DNA of 64,000 nt, taken from contig JBBCJT010000136.1 in assembly GCA_037190665.1 (NCBI GenBank), forward strand, positions 11,003 through 75,002. Direction: 5' to 3'. Position 1 is the stretch's first letter, and every line of letters begins with the position of its first letter. The notes beneath the pieces were generated by a model. That model was not told the DNA's origin, made no database searches, and worked only from the letters and a program-made list of their open reading frames with translations. This DNA is from JBBCJT01 sp037190665 (lineage in GTDB: Bacteria > Pseudomonadota > Alphaproteobacteria > Acetobacterales > Acetobacteraceae). The translations under genes were made by a program, and so were the position numbers. Shown piece by piece: positions 43,591 through 52,293 of this stretch.

Positions 43591-44385
43591 TCACCGCCCG
43601 ACGAACTGCGGCTTCCGCTTCTCCGCGAACGCGGCCATGCCTTCCTTCTGGTCAGCGGTGGCGAACAGCGACAGGAACAGCTTGCGCTCGTAGCGCACGC
43701 CCTCGGTCAGCGTGGTGTCGAAGGCGCGGGTCACCACGTCCTTGGCCACCGCCACCGCGACCGGGCTGAGGCCGGCGATCTTGCGCGCGGTCTTCAGCGC
43801 CTCGTCCATCAGCTCGGCGGCCGGGACCACGCGGGTGACGAGGTTGGCGCGCTCCGCCTCGGCGGCGTCCATCATCCGCCCGGTCAGGATCATGTCCATC
43901 GCCTTGGACTTGCCGACCGCGCGCGTCAGCCGCTGGGAGCCGCCCGCACCCGGGATGATGCCGAGGTTGATCTCCGGCTGGCCGAACCTCGCCGTGTCGG
44001 CGGCGATGATCATGTCGCACATCATCGCCAGCTCGCAGCCGCCGCCGAGGGCGAAGCCGCCCACCGCCGCGATCACCGGCTTCTGCACCGTCAGCACCGT
44101 TTCCCAGCGCTTGCCGATGAAGTCGTCGAAATAGATGCCCGGATAGGTCCGGTCCTTCATCTCCTTGATGTCGGCGCCGGCGGCGAAGGCCTTCACCTCG
44201 CCCTTCTCGTCGGGCGCGCCGGTCAGGATGATGGCGCGGATCGCGGGATCGGCATCGAAGGCGCGGAGCTGGTCGCCCAGCTCGCCCATGAGCTGGTCGC
44301 AGAGCGCGTTCAGCGCCTTCGGGCGGTTGAGGCGGATGATGCCCACCGCGCCGTCGGTCTCAACCAGGATCATCTCGTGCGCCAT
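43591..44385 (-). CDS. enoyl-CoA hydratase (canonical crotonase)
   Basis: A 264-residue short-chain enoyl-CoA hydratase. Both catalytic glutamates are in place: GGGCELAMMCD and FGQPEINLG; AFAAGADIKEM forms the oxyanion hole. This is a useful contrast with the two atypical crotonases of the transporter operons. Adds water to trans-2-enoyl-CoA in beta-oxidation. Monocistronic or followed by rpsT with its own promoter. Confidence 0.95.
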   Translation of the reverse strand: MAHEMILVETDGAVGIIRLNRPKALNALCDQLMGELGDQLRAFDADPAIRAIILTGAPDEKGEVKAFAAGADIKEMKDRTYPGIYFDDFIGKRWETVLTVQKPVIAAVGGFALGGGCELAMMCDMIIAADTARFGQPEINLGIIPGAGGSQRLTRAVGKSKAMDMILTGRMMDAAEAERANLVTRVVPAAELMDEALKTARKIAGLSPVAVAVAKDVVTRAFDTTLTEGVRYERKLFLSLFATADQKEGMAAFAEKRKPQFVGR

Positions 44386-44421
44386 CCGCTGCCGCTCCGT
44401 TTCGTGACGGGCGGGCCTTAA

Positions 44422-45261
44422 CTAACGCTGGGCGCGCGGGCAATAGAAGGTGGATCGGGCGGACTGCACGATGCGGCGGATCCCCGGGCAGGCGCCGGGC
44501 GCGCAGCCCGGGCAGGCCTCGCCCTCCCGGCCGTAGACGCGCCATGCGTGCTGGAAGTAGCCCAGCTCCCCGTCTGGCTGGACGTAGTCGCGCAGGCTCG
44601 ACCCCCCGGCGGCGATCGCCTCCCGCAGCGTGGCCTTGATCGCGGGCGCGAGCCGCGCGGCGCGGGTGCCGGCGACCGTGGCGGCGATGCGGCGGGGGCT
44701 GATGCCGGCGCGGTGCAGCGCCTCGCAGACATAGATGTTGCCCAGCCCGGCGACCGTGCGCTGGTCCAGCAGCACGGCCTTGATCGGGCTGCGCCGGCCG
44801 GCGAGCGCGGCCGACAGCACGTTGGCGTCGAACGCGTCGTCCAGCGGTTCCGGCCCCAGCCCGGCGAGCAGCCGGTGCGCGTCCTCCGCCGCGGTGGGCA
44901 GCAGGTCGAGGCTGCCGAAGCGGCGCGGATCGACGAAGCCCACGGCCCAGCCGTCCTCGCTGTGCAGCGTGACGTGCTCGTGCGGCGGTGGGGGCGCGTT
45001 CGACCCCGGCGGGCGCAGCACCATGCGGCCCGACATGCCGAGATGGATCAGCGCGCTCTCGCCGCTTTCCAGCCGCATCAGGATGTACTTGGCGCGGCGG
45101 CGGAAGCCGGTGACGCGCGTGCCGGTCAGCCGCGCGGCGAGATCGGCGGGCATGGGCCAGCGCAGGTCCGGCCGTGCGGCGGCGGCGCGGACGATCCGCC
45201 GGCCTTCCAGCCGGGCGGCAAGCCCGCGCATCACCGTCTCGACCTCCGGAAGTTCTGGCAT
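44422..45261 (-). CDS. mutM: formamidopyrimidine-DNA glycosylase MutM/Fpg, altered zinc finger
   Basis: A 279-residue bifunctional glycosylase/AP lyase that removes 8-oxoguanine. The catalytic N-terminal PELPEVETV (Pro2, Glu3), Lys58 (RRRAKYIL) and the H2TH segment IKAVLLDQRTVAGLGNIYVCE are intact. The C-terminal zinc finger is unusual: Cys250, Cys253 and Cys274 are present, but the fourth ligand position reads Ala277 (YCPRAQR, where YCPxCQR is usual), while an extra Cys258 appears in GACPG. The gene is preceded three bases upstream by the XRE regulator gene in the same direction. Confidence 0.93.
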   Translation of the reverse strand: MPELPEVETVMRGLAARLEGRRIVRAAAARPDLRWPMPADLAARLTGTRVTGFRRRAKYILMRLESGESALIHLGMSGRMVLRPPGSNAPPPPHEHVTLHSEDGWAVGFVDPRRFGSLDLLPTAAEDAHRLLAGLGPEPLDDAFDANVLSAALAGRRSPIKAVLLDQRTVAGLGNIYVCEALHRAGISPRRIAATVAGTRAARLAPAIKATLREAIAAGGSSLRDYVQPDGELGYFQHAWRVYGREGEACPGCAPGACPGIRRIVQSARSTFYCPRAQR

Positions 45262-45264
45262 GCG

Positions 45265-45570
45265 CTACTGCACGTCGTCGTCCGCGACCGACCCGCCTTC
45301 CCCCTCCCAGCGGGAGATGGCGCGGGTCTCGCGGCGGTTGAACTTGAAGCGCACGCCCACCCCGCGCGTGCTGTCGGGCAGGAACATCGCCCCGTTCGCC
45401 TCGAGCGCGGCCTGCAGCTTGTCGCGCACCTGCCGGGGCGGGGTCTGCATCTCGTTCTCGAAGCCGCGGATCGTCGCTTCGTCCACGCCCGACAGCGCGG
45501 CGAGGCGGTTGAGGCTCATGCGGAGCAGGCCGCGGGCGGCGCGTAGCTGGTCGGCATTGATGGTGGGCAT
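45265..45570 (-). CDS. XRE-family helix-turn-helix regulator
   Basis: A 101-residue DNA-binding protein. The HTH is NADQLRAARGLLRMSLNRLAALSGVDEATI (in part) at residues 5-35, followed by the wing-like VRDKLQAALEANGAMFL. The start at 45570 has a strong AGGAGGT site; the longer upstream frame is Arg/Pro-rich and crosses the divergent ubiE promoter. Three bases separate it from mutM, so they may be co-transcribed. Target unknown. Confidence 0.85.
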   Translation of the reverse strand: MPTINADQLRAARGLLRMSLNRLAALSGVDEATIRGFENEMQTPPRQVRDKLQAALEANGAMFLPDSTRGVGVRFKFNRRETRAISRWEGEGGSVADDDVQ

Positions 45571-45650
45571 CCGGCACCTCCTGCGCGGAGCATAGCTCAA
45601 AGATCCGCGTACCCCTGCGCGCGGCGCGCGGGCTGTCCTACACTGCGCGC

Positions 45651-46388
45651 ATGAGCGAGACGGTGGATTTCGGCTTCCGGCAGGTGAAGCGGGCGGAGAA
45701 GGCGGGGATGGTGAAGGAGGTCTTCGCCTCCGTCGCGCGCCGCTACGACGTGATGAACGACCTGATGTCGCTCGGCATCCACCGGCTGTGGAAGCGGGAG
45801 TTCGTCGCTGCACTCGACCCCCGGCCGCAGGCGCGGCTGCTCGACCTCGCGGGCGGCACCGGCGACATCAGCTTCGGCTGGCGGCGGCGCGGCGGCGGGC
45901 CGGCGCTGCTGACGGACGTGAACGAGGCGATGCTGCGCGTGGGCCGGGAGCGCGCGGCGGCGCGCGGCCTGCTCGACGGCCTGTCCTTCGCGGTGGTCGA
46001 CGCGGAGCACATCGCCGTGCCGGACCGCAGCATGGACCGGGTGTCCATCGCCTTCGGCCTGCGCAACTGCACCGACAAGGACGCGGTGCTGGCCGAGGCG
46101 CGGCGCGTGCTCAGGCCCGGCGGGCGGTTCCTCTGCCTGGAGTTCTCCCGCCTGCGGATCGGCGCGCTGGAGCCCGCCTATCATGCGTGGTCCTTCCAGG
46201 TGCTGCCGAAGCTCGGCGCGGCGGTGGCGAAGGACGCGGAGTCCTATCGTTATCTGGCCGAAAGCATCCGCACTTTCCCGGACCAGGAAACGCTGGCGGC
46301 GATGATGCGGGCGGCCGGGTTCGGGCAGGTGCGCTGGCGCGACCTGTCGGGCGGGATCGCGGCGATCCACTCGGGGACGCGGCTGTAA
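45651..46388 (+). CDS. ubiE: ubiquinone/menaquinone biosynthesis methyltransferase UbiE
   Basis: A 245-residue SAM-dependent C-methyltransferase acting on 2-polyprenyl-6-methoxy-benzoquinol. Diagnostic segments are SVARRYDVMNDLMSLGIHRLWK, LLDLAGGTGDISF (SAM site), SIAFGLRNCTDKDAVL and ESIRTFPDQETLA. ubiB, often next, is not found downstream. mutM and ubiE are divergent around a short shared region, as in many alphaproteobacteria. Confidence 0.95.
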   Translation: MSETVDFGFRQVKRAEKAGMVKEVFASVARRYDVMNDLMSLGIHRLWKREFVAALDPRPQARLLDLAGGTGDISFGWRRRGGGPALLTDVNEAMLRVGRERAAARGLLDGLSFAVVDAEHIAVPDRSMDRVSIAFGLRNCTDKDAVLAEARRVLRPGGRFLCLEFSRLRIGALEPAYHAWSFQVLPKLGAAVAKDAESYRYLAESIRTFPDQETLAAMMRAAGFGQVRWRDLSGGIAAIHSGTRL

Positions 46389-46534
46389 CGGCAAGCGGAC
46401 GCAAGTCACCCCGGCCCCTGTTCAAGACAAGAGCAGGCACGTCGAGGCCATATCTTCGGTAACGACGCCTTTCACCTCGCCAGTGCTTGCGGGTGTCTTG
46501 GAATCGTTTCCACGCCGGCGGGACTGTTCCGACC

Positions 46535-46553
46535 CTGTCAGGATTCTTGACAG
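46535..46553. promoter_or_regulatory. inverted repeat upstream of the sigma-54 promoter
   Basis: CTGTCA-N7-TGACAG is centred about 60 bases upstream of the -24 element, a usual distance for an enhancer-binding-protein site. Related words (CTGTTCAAGACA near 46418 and GTGTCTTGG near 46493) occur further upstream. The activator is not known; PrsR-type activators are candidates. Confidence 0.45.
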
Positions 46554-46602
46554 AGCGAATCGATGTCCCCAAAAAGCGCAGGCATTTCAAGGTCGTGAAT
46601 TG

Positions 46603-46619
46603 TGGCACGCCGATTGCTT
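46603..46619 (+). promoter_or_regulatory. sigma-54 (RpoN) promoter, -24/-12
   Basis: TGGCACG-CCGA-TTGCTT matches the sigma-54 consensus TGGCACG-N4-TTGCW exactly in sequence and spacing. It lies 45 bases before the start of the PEP-CTERM gene. Confidence 0.8.
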
Positions 46620-46664
46620 CGATGAGCCTACGAGAAAAAATCTGCTTCAGGGGAAGCACCCACT

Positions 46665-47357
46665 ATGGCTCTCTCGACCAAGTTCGGCCTCGCAGCGGCA
46701 TTTGCAGTGGCCATCGGCGTCGGCTCCGCGCATGCGGCGCTGAGCATCGTCTCCTCCGTCGGCGGCGCACCGACCGGGGTGAACAAGTGGAACATGGATG
46801 CCGATGCACCGGCGGGCCTGACGGTTACGCTGACCCCGGATGCGGCGTTCGTGACCGGCAGCGTGTCCGGCATCTATGCCGCGCCGTACCTCTCGGGCGG
46901 CAACGGCCTGGGCTTCGGGTCGGGCGGCGGCGATCAGCCGGACGGCCAGGACACGACCCGGTACCTGACCACCGGTTCGACCGGCGCCAAGCCGACGGCG
47001 GCAGTAGAGATCGCGTTCGCGGACGCGCAGATGTATCTCGGCCTGCTCTGGGGCTCCGTCGACGACTACAACACCCTGCAATTCTATGACGGCGCCACGC
47101 TGGTCGGCACGCTCACCGGCATCGACGTGCTGGCCTCGCCCACCGGCGATCAGGGTGTGAACGGCACCGTCTACGTGAACATCAACTCGGACATCGCCTT
47201 CAACCGGGTCGTCTTCACCAGCAGCCAGTTCGCCTTCGAGTTCGATAACCTCGCCTGGAACGACCGGCCCATCCCGGCTCCGGAGCCCGCCTCGCTGGCG
47301 CTGCTCGGGACCGCGCTGATCGGCCTGGGCGTCGCATCCCGCCGTCGCCGCGGCTGA
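46665..47357 (+). CDS. PEP-CTERM sorting domain surface protein
   Basis: A 230-residue exported protein. A signal peptide (cleavage after GSAHA) is followed by a Gly/Asp/Thr-rich beta domain and, at residues 205-230, the PEP-CTERM tripartite tail: APEPASL, a hydrophobic helix and SRRRRG. Such proteins are processed by exosortase and released or anchored at the surface, usually with an extracellular polysaccharide. No exosortase gene is in the window. The gene is alone between a sigma-54 promoter and a strong terminator. The middle resembles exosortase-dependent surface proteins of the Npun_F0296 kind. Confidence 0.92.
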   Translation: MALSTKFGLAAAFAVAIGVGSAHAALSIVSSVGGAPTGVNKWNMDADAPAGLTVTLTPDAAFVTGSVSGIYAAPYLSGGNGLGFGSGGGDQPDGQDTTRYLTTGSTGAKPTAAVEIAFADAQMYLGLLWGSVDDYNTLQFYDGATLVGTLTGIDVLASPTGDQGVNGTVYVNINSDIAFNRVVFTSSQFAFEFDNLAWNDRPIPAPEPASLALLGTALIGLGVASRRRRG

Positions 47358-47378
47358 TTGGATCCGACGTCCTACGGG

Positions 47379-47413
47379 GGGCGGCTCCTGGGGGGGAGCC
47401 GCCCTTCGCTTTT
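47379..47413 (+). terminator. rho-independent terminator of the PEP-CTERM gene
   Basis: GGGCGGCTCC pairs perfectly with GGAGCCGCCC (10 bp, six-base loop) and is followed by TTCGCTTTT. It separates the PEP-CTERM gene from the convergent T6SS operon, whose last stop codon is at 47414. Confidence 0.85.
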
Positions 47414-48145
47414 CTACAGCGTGACGACGACGGCGGTGACGTTGTCGGATGACCGGGCGGCTACGGCCGCCGCCACCAGCCGTTCGGCCGCGCCGTCCTC
47501 CGCCAGCAGCGTGCCGATCTCGTCGGCCGGCAATGTCTTGCTCAATCCGTCGCTGCACAGCAGGAACCGGTCGCCCGGGGCGGTGCGGTCGGTGGTCTTG
47601 TCGAGCGCGAAGTCCGCGGCGGCGCCGACGGCACGGGTGATGACGTTGGCGCGGGGGTGGCTCTCGGCCTGTTCCGGTTCGAGCATGCCGGCGTCCACCA
47701 TCTCCTGCACCAGCGAGTGGTCGCGGGATATCTGCGTCAGCACGCCGTCCCGCAGCAGATAGGCGCGGCTGTCGCCGGCCCAGAGGCAGGCGTAGTGGCC
47801 GCCGCGGGCGATCAGCACCACCACCGTCGTCGCCAGCACCACCTCCGGCCCGCGCGTGGCGGCCATCGCGCGCAGTTCCAGGTTCGCCGCCGCGAGGCGC
47901 AGCCGCACCTGGGCCAGCAGCTCGGCCCCCGACAGCCCGCCGGGAATGGCGCTGAGCGCCGCCGCGACGGTGGCGGAGGCGACATCGCCCGACTGGTGCC
48001 CCCCCGCCCCGTCGGCGACCGCCCACAGGCCGATGTCCTGGCGCTCGACGAAGGAATCCTCGTTGTACGGCCGCCCGCCGGGGTGCGAGGCGGCGAGGCT
48101 GTGCACGGCAGCCGCCGGGGCAGCCTGGAGCGTCTGTTCGCTCAT
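47414..48145 (-). CDS. pppA: T6SS-associated PP2C-type protein phosphatase
   Basis: A 243-residue serine/threonine phosphatase. Metal-binding motifs: NEDSFV, VADGAGGH, AGDSRAYLLRDG, LCSDGLS and SSDNVTAVVV. In type VI loci PppA reverses phosphorylation of the FHA protein by the kinase PpkA. Here the FHA protein TagH is encoded upstream but no PpkA kinase is in the window. The start at 48145 overlaps the tagF stop (ATGA). Last gene of the T6SS operon. Confidence 0.88.
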   Translation of the reverse strand: MSEQTLQAAPAAAVHSLAASHPGGRPYNEDSFVERQDIGLWAVADGAGGHQSGDVASATVAAALSAIPGGLSGAELLAQVRLRLAAANLELRAMAATRGPEVVLATTVVVLIARGGHYACLWAGDSRAYLLRDGVLTQISRDHSLVQEMVDAGMLEPEQAESHPRANVITRAVGAAADFALDKTTDRTAPGDRFLLCSDGLSKTLPADEIGTLLAEDGAAERLVAAAVAARSSDNVTAVVVTL

Positions 48146-48777
48146 GGATCGGCCATCATGCTGGCTAGGTCGGGCAGGGTACGGGCGGCGAAAGCGCGCG
48201 GCGCGACGCGGGGCGCGCCCGCGGTCCACCACAGCGACAGCGCCGGGTCGGCGAGCAGCCGCGCGAGGAGCGGCCAGGCGGCGTCGAGCCCGCCGGCTTC
48301 GGGCAGGGCGGCGCTTTCGGGCAGGAAGCCCAGCTCCGGCGTGCCGGCCTCGGCGAGTGCCGTGGTCAGCGCCTCGGGTTCGAGGTCGTGTTCGATGGCG
48401 GCGAGGGCGGGGCCCTCGATGGCGGCGAACCAGCTCTCGCAGGCGGCGAGGCCGGCCGGGTCGGCGCCGGGCAGGATCAGCGCGGCCGTGAGCGGGAAGC
48501 GGCGGCCGACGCGGTCCACGCTCGGCAGCAGCACGCCGGCCGCGGCATCGGGACCGCAGGCGCCGGCGGCCAGCGCGAAGCGCCAGACCGGCGCTTCCAT
48601 GTAGGCGGCGTCGAACTCCTCGCCCAGCGCGGCCTGCGCGGCGGCCATGCCGGCGGCGAGCCAGCCGTCCCAGGGCTGGGCGAAAGAAGCGGGAAGCCCC
48701 GCGCGCAGGAAATCCCCCCGCGCGGGGATCTTGCCGGCGAAGCCGGCGGCAAGCGTCAGGGCGCCAGCGCCGGACAC
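48142..48777 (-). CDS. tagF: type VI secretion-associated protein TagF
   Basis: A 211-residue TagF/ImpM-family protein, a post-translational repressor of T6SS assembly in Pseudomonas and Agrobacterium. Family opening GFAGKIPARGDFLRAGLP with WDGWLAAGM is clear. In Agrobacterium TagF is fused to PppA; here the two genes are separate but overlap by four bases. It also overlaps the tssM end by 22 bases. Confidence 0.9.
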   Translation of the reverse strand: MSGAGALTLAAGFAGKIPARGDFLRAGLPASFAQPWDGWLAAGMAAAQAALGEEFDAAYMEAPVWRFALAAGACGPDAAAGVLLPSVDRVGRRFPLTAALILPGADPAGLAACESWFAAIEGPALAAIEHDLEPEALTTALAEAGTPELGFLPESAALPEAGGLDAAWPLLARLLADPALSLWWTAGAPRVAPRAFAARTLPDLASMMADP

Positions 48778-51700
48778 CGGAACTCCGTCAGCTCGCGGAG
48801 CGCGAAGGGATTGAACACCGATCCGGCGAGAAGCTGGAAGGTGGCCGACCGCTCACCCACCGCGAAGGATACGGTGTAGGCCTCCGGCCGCCCGGTGGGG
48901 CGGATCTGCCCCTGCTGGAACAGCCGGAACAGCGCCCACGGTCCCTGCGCCTGCAACGCCCCGCCCCCGCCCAGCGGCGGCGGATCGAAGACGAGGCGCA
49001 GGTTGCGCATGCCGGTCTGCCCCGGCCACGTGATCGCCGTCGGTCGCGGCGGGCCGTGTGCGTAGGTGACGGTCACGCCGTCGAGGTCGAGCGTGACCTG
49101 CCGCGCGCCGGCGTCGAGGTCCTGCGGGACGATGTCGAACCGCACGGTGGGCTGGGTGCCGCCGGCGGGGAAGAACGTCTCCCGGATCGTCGCCGCGCGC
49201 TGGAACTGGGCGAGGTCGCCCGGCGTGATCGGCGGCGCGACCCCGTCCATCGGCTGCAGCCGCCAGGTGCGCTGCGAGGTGTCCACGTAGGGGCGGAGCT
49301 GGGTGTTGAAGAAAGCGTCGAGCGCGCCGCCCGGCGCCATCAGCCGCGCGAAATCGTCGATCGGGACCTCGGCCTCCGACCGCGCGAAGGGGAAGCGGCC
49401 GGCCAGCGCCCGGCAGAGCTGCGCCGGCCCGCCGGGTCCGTTGAACGCCGCCGCCGCCGCCGCCTTCGCCCCGCCGCCGCGCATGGCGTTGCCCTGCTGG
49501 GCGATGGTGCGGATCCAGCGGTTGATCGGGTCCGGCTGGCGCTGCGCCTCCGTCATCAGCACCTGCCCGGGGTCGATGCCCGTCGGCGCGGCGGGGGCGG
49601 CGGCCTGCACGTTGGACAGCCGCGCGAGCTGCTGCTGGAGGTCGTTCATCGCGCGGAACAGCAGGTCGATCGGTGCGGCGCCGGTGCCCGACCCCACCGC
49701 GTCGCGCAGCGGCTTGAACGCGTCGTCCACCATCTTGCCCGGCGGATCGGGCTGCGGCTGGCCGGCCTGCGCCTGTCCGAGCACGCCCGCGATCCGCTGC
49801 GCCGCACCGCCGCCCTGCTGGCCCTGCTGCTGCTCGGCCGCCTGCTGCGCCTTCGCGATGTCCTCCGGCGGCTGGGTGAGCAAGGTCTGCCGCGCGATCG
49901 CGACCAGCAGCTCCTTCATCGGCGAACCGGGGGAGGAGAGCAGGTAGAGGTCCTGCGTGGCCTGGCCGATGGTGCGGAACGGCACGGTGTTCAGGTCGGC
50001 GATCATCTCCCGCCAGACCTTGATGTACTCCTCCGAGTAGAGGCGGATCACCGCCTGCTCCAGCTCGCGCAGTTGCGGACTGTCGGGATCGAGCTGCTGG
50101 CGCGCGCCGAGGATCCAGCTTTCCTCCGCCACCTGCTTGGCGATGCCGCCGAGCGCGGGGAGCAGCACGCGGTGGAACCCGTCCACGGTGAAGAAGCCGG
50201 GCACGCCCTCGGTCAACGGCTTGCCGGACCCGCGCGTGAACACCCGCTCGCCCGCCGCGCCTGCGGCTTCCGCCGGCGTCCAGCCCCGCACCGCGAGTGC
50301 CGGGGCCGAGGAGCGGATGCGAGCATAGACCCGGTCGGCCAGCGGCATGCGGCTGAACACCACCCGCGCGTCCTGCACCAGCGCGCCGTCGAGCGGGTAG
50401 TCGGGCAGCGGCCCGTCCAGCATCGCCGCGAGGTGGAGCTTCAGCCGCTCCCGCAGCGGCGCGTTCACCGGGCCGGGCAGGTCGGCCTGCCAGGAGTAGT
50501 CCATCCAGGCCTTCACCAGCTCGGCGTCCATCGGACCCTTGTTGCCGAGCATCAGGTAGACGCGCGTGCCCTCGTAGAGCAGGTCGGGCTGGTTCAGCGC
50601 GCCGCGAAGCTGCGTCTCCAGCCGCGCGATCAGCCGCGGCAGCAGGATGCGGTCCAGCGCGCGGCGATAGACGACGGCGGAGGCGGCGCGGAACTTCTCC
50701 CCCTGGTCGAAGCCGAACCGGGCCACGTCGCGCGGGGGCGCGTCCGGGCCGAAGGGCAGGGCGCGGGCCTGATCCAGCAGCGGCACCACGCGCGGCAGGT
50801 CGGTGCCGTTCTGCACCGGATCGGTCGGCGCGGCCCGCACCGCGGTCTCGTAGGCGGCGAAGGCGCGTTCGGCCTCGGCGACCTGCACGTTGCCCGCCTG
50901 CTGCGCCTGCCACACCGCGAAGCCGCCGCCGAGGAGGCCGAGCAGCGCGAGCGCCCACACGGCGGCCGCGATCGCCCGTCGGCGCACGGCGGCACCGGGA
51001 TTGCGCGCGCCCAGCATCGCCTCGCCGAAGATCACCTCGGTCACGAGCCGGTTGAGGAAGTAGGACCGTCCCGCCTGCGGCCGCAGGCTCGGCGCGCGGC
51101 GCTGGTCCACGCCGAAGCTGCGCGCGAGCGTGGCGGTCAGCCGGTCGATCGGCGTGCCTTCCTGCGTGCCGGAGGCGAGGTAGACGCCGCGCAGGAACGG
51201 CGCGGGGTCGAGCCGCGTGCCGCCGAAGGCTTCCTGCAGGAACTCGCCCAGCGGCGCTTCCATCGAGGCGACCTGCGCGGGGAAGCCCGCGATGAGCGCG
51301 CGGCGTTCGGGCGAACGCTCGGCCTGCAGCCGGTCGAGCAGCCGCTGCTGGAGGCGTTCGACCAGCGCGCGGAACTCCGTGCCGAAGGCGGCGAGCGGGC
51401 CGGCTTCCTTCGATTCCAGCGGGAAGGTCGTGCCCCAGACCTGCGCGCGGCGGTCCTTGTCGAGGTCGTCGAAGAATTCGGTGAAGCCGGCGAGCAGGTC
51501 GGCCTTGGTCAGCAGCGCATAGACCGGCAGCGTCGTGCCCAGTCGCTCGTTCAGCTCCTTCACGCGGCGGCGGATGGCCCGCGCGTGCGCGAGGCGTTCG
51601 TCCTTCGGCGCGGCTGCGATGTCGGCGACCGAGATCGCGACGATCACGCCGTTCAGCGGATTGCGCGGGCGGGTGCGGCGCAGCAGGTCGAGGAAGCTGT

Positions 51701-52280
51701 CCCAGCCGGCCTTGTCCACCGACGCATCGGAATCCTGCGTCGTGTAGCGGCCGGCGGTGTCGATCAGCACCGCGTTGTCGGTGAACCACCAGTCGCACAG
51801 CCGCGTGCCGCCGACGCCCGCGACCGCGCCCTGGCCCATCTCCGCCGCGAGCGGGAATTGCAGCCCGGCGTTCAGCAGCGCGGTGGTCTTGCCCGCGCCG
51901 GGCGGGCCGATGATCACGTACCAGGGCTGCTCATACAGGTAGCCGCGCGTGCCGCGCGCCTTGCGCAGCAGCGTCAGCGCCTTGGCGAGCTTGTCGCGGA
52001 TCGCGGCCTGCTCCTCGGCCGCGCGCTCCTCGGACGGGTCGGCGGCGGCGGCGCCTGCCACCAGCGCCTCGTCCGCCTTCACCCGCTTGCGCTGGATCAG
52101 CCAGTTCGCGGCACTCCAGACCGCGCCCACGATCAGGATCGCGACGAACCGCGCGAGCGCGCCTTCCAGCGGCCGCAGCCCGAAGACCTCGAGCAGCGGT
52201 CCGAACACCCAGATCAGCACGACGAGCAGCAGCACGCCGATGCCGGACAGGACCCACAGGGAGCGGAGGATGGACATCAT
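48756..52280 (-). CDS. tssM: type VI secretion inner-membrane protein TssM (IcmF)
   Basis: A 1174-residue core component of the trans-envelope complex. Two membrane helices lie at about 7-30 and 45-62, then a cytoplasmic ATPase-like domain with Walker A GPPGAGKTT (125-133) and IDTAGRYTT; a third helix near 455-475 (AVWALALLGLLGGGFAVW) leads to the long periplasmic part. The C-terminal IcmF domain ends in a beta domain that contacts TssJ. The intact Walker A suggests an ATP-binding-competent TssM. Start 52280 (MMSILRSLWV) is the first ATG after the tssL stop, 14 bases away. Confidence 0.94.
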   Translation of the reverse strand: MMSILRSLWVLSGIGVLLLVVLIWVFGPLLEVFGLRPLEGALARFVAILIVGAVWSAANWLIQRKRVKADEALVAGAAAADPSEERAAEEQAAIRDKLAKALTLLRKARGTRGYLYEQPWYVIIGPPGAGKTTALLNAGLQFPLAAEMGQGAVAGVGGTRLCDWWFTDNAVLIDTAGRYTTQDSDASVDKAGWDSFLDLLRRTRPRNPLNGVIVAISVADIAAAPKDERLAHARAIRRRVKELNERLGTTLPVYALLTKADLLAGFTEFFDDLDKDRRAQVWGTTFPLESKEAGPLAAFGTEFRALVERLQQRLLDRLQAERSPERRALIAGFPAQVASMEAPLGEFLQEAFGGTRLDPAPFLRGVYLASGTQEGTPIDRLTATLARSFGVDQRRAPSLRPQAGRSYFLNRLVTEVIFGEAMLGARNPGAAVRRRAIAAAVWALALLGLLGGGFAVWQAQQAGNVQVAEAERAFAAYETAVRAAPTDPVQNGTDLPRVVPLLDQARALPFGPDAPPRDVARFGFDQGEKFRAASAVVYRRALDRILLPRLIARLETQLRGALNQPDLLYEGTRVYLMLGNKGPMDAELVKAWMDYSWQADLPGPVNAPLRERLKLHLAAMLDGPLPDYPLDGALVQDARVVFSRMPLADRVYARIRSSAPALAVRGWTPAEAAGAAGERVFTRGSGKPLTEGVPGFFTVDGFHRVLLPALGGIAKQVAEESWILGARQQLDPDSPQLRELEQAVIRLYSEEYIKVWREMIADLNTVPFRTIGQATQDLYLLSSPGSPMKELLVAIARQTLLTQPPEDIAKAQQAAEQQQGQQGGGAAQRIAGVLGQAQAGQPQPDPPGKMVDDAFKPLRDAVGSGTGAAPIDLLFRAMNDLQQQLARLSNVQAAAPAAPTGIDPGQVLMTEAQRQPDPINRWIRTIAQQGNAMRGGGAKAAAAAAFNGPGGPAQLCRALAGRFPFARSEAEVPIDDFARLMAPGGALDAFFNTQLRPYVDTSQRTWRLQPMDGVAPPITPGDLAQFQRAATIRETFFPAGGTQPTVRFDIVPQDLDAGARQVTLDLDGVTVTYAHGPPRPTAITWPGQTGMRNLRLVFDPPPLGGGGALQAQGPWALFRLFQQGQIRPTGRPEAYTVSFAVGERSATFQLLAGSVFNPFALRELTEFRCPALAP

Positions 52281-52293
52281 CGCACTGTCCCCC

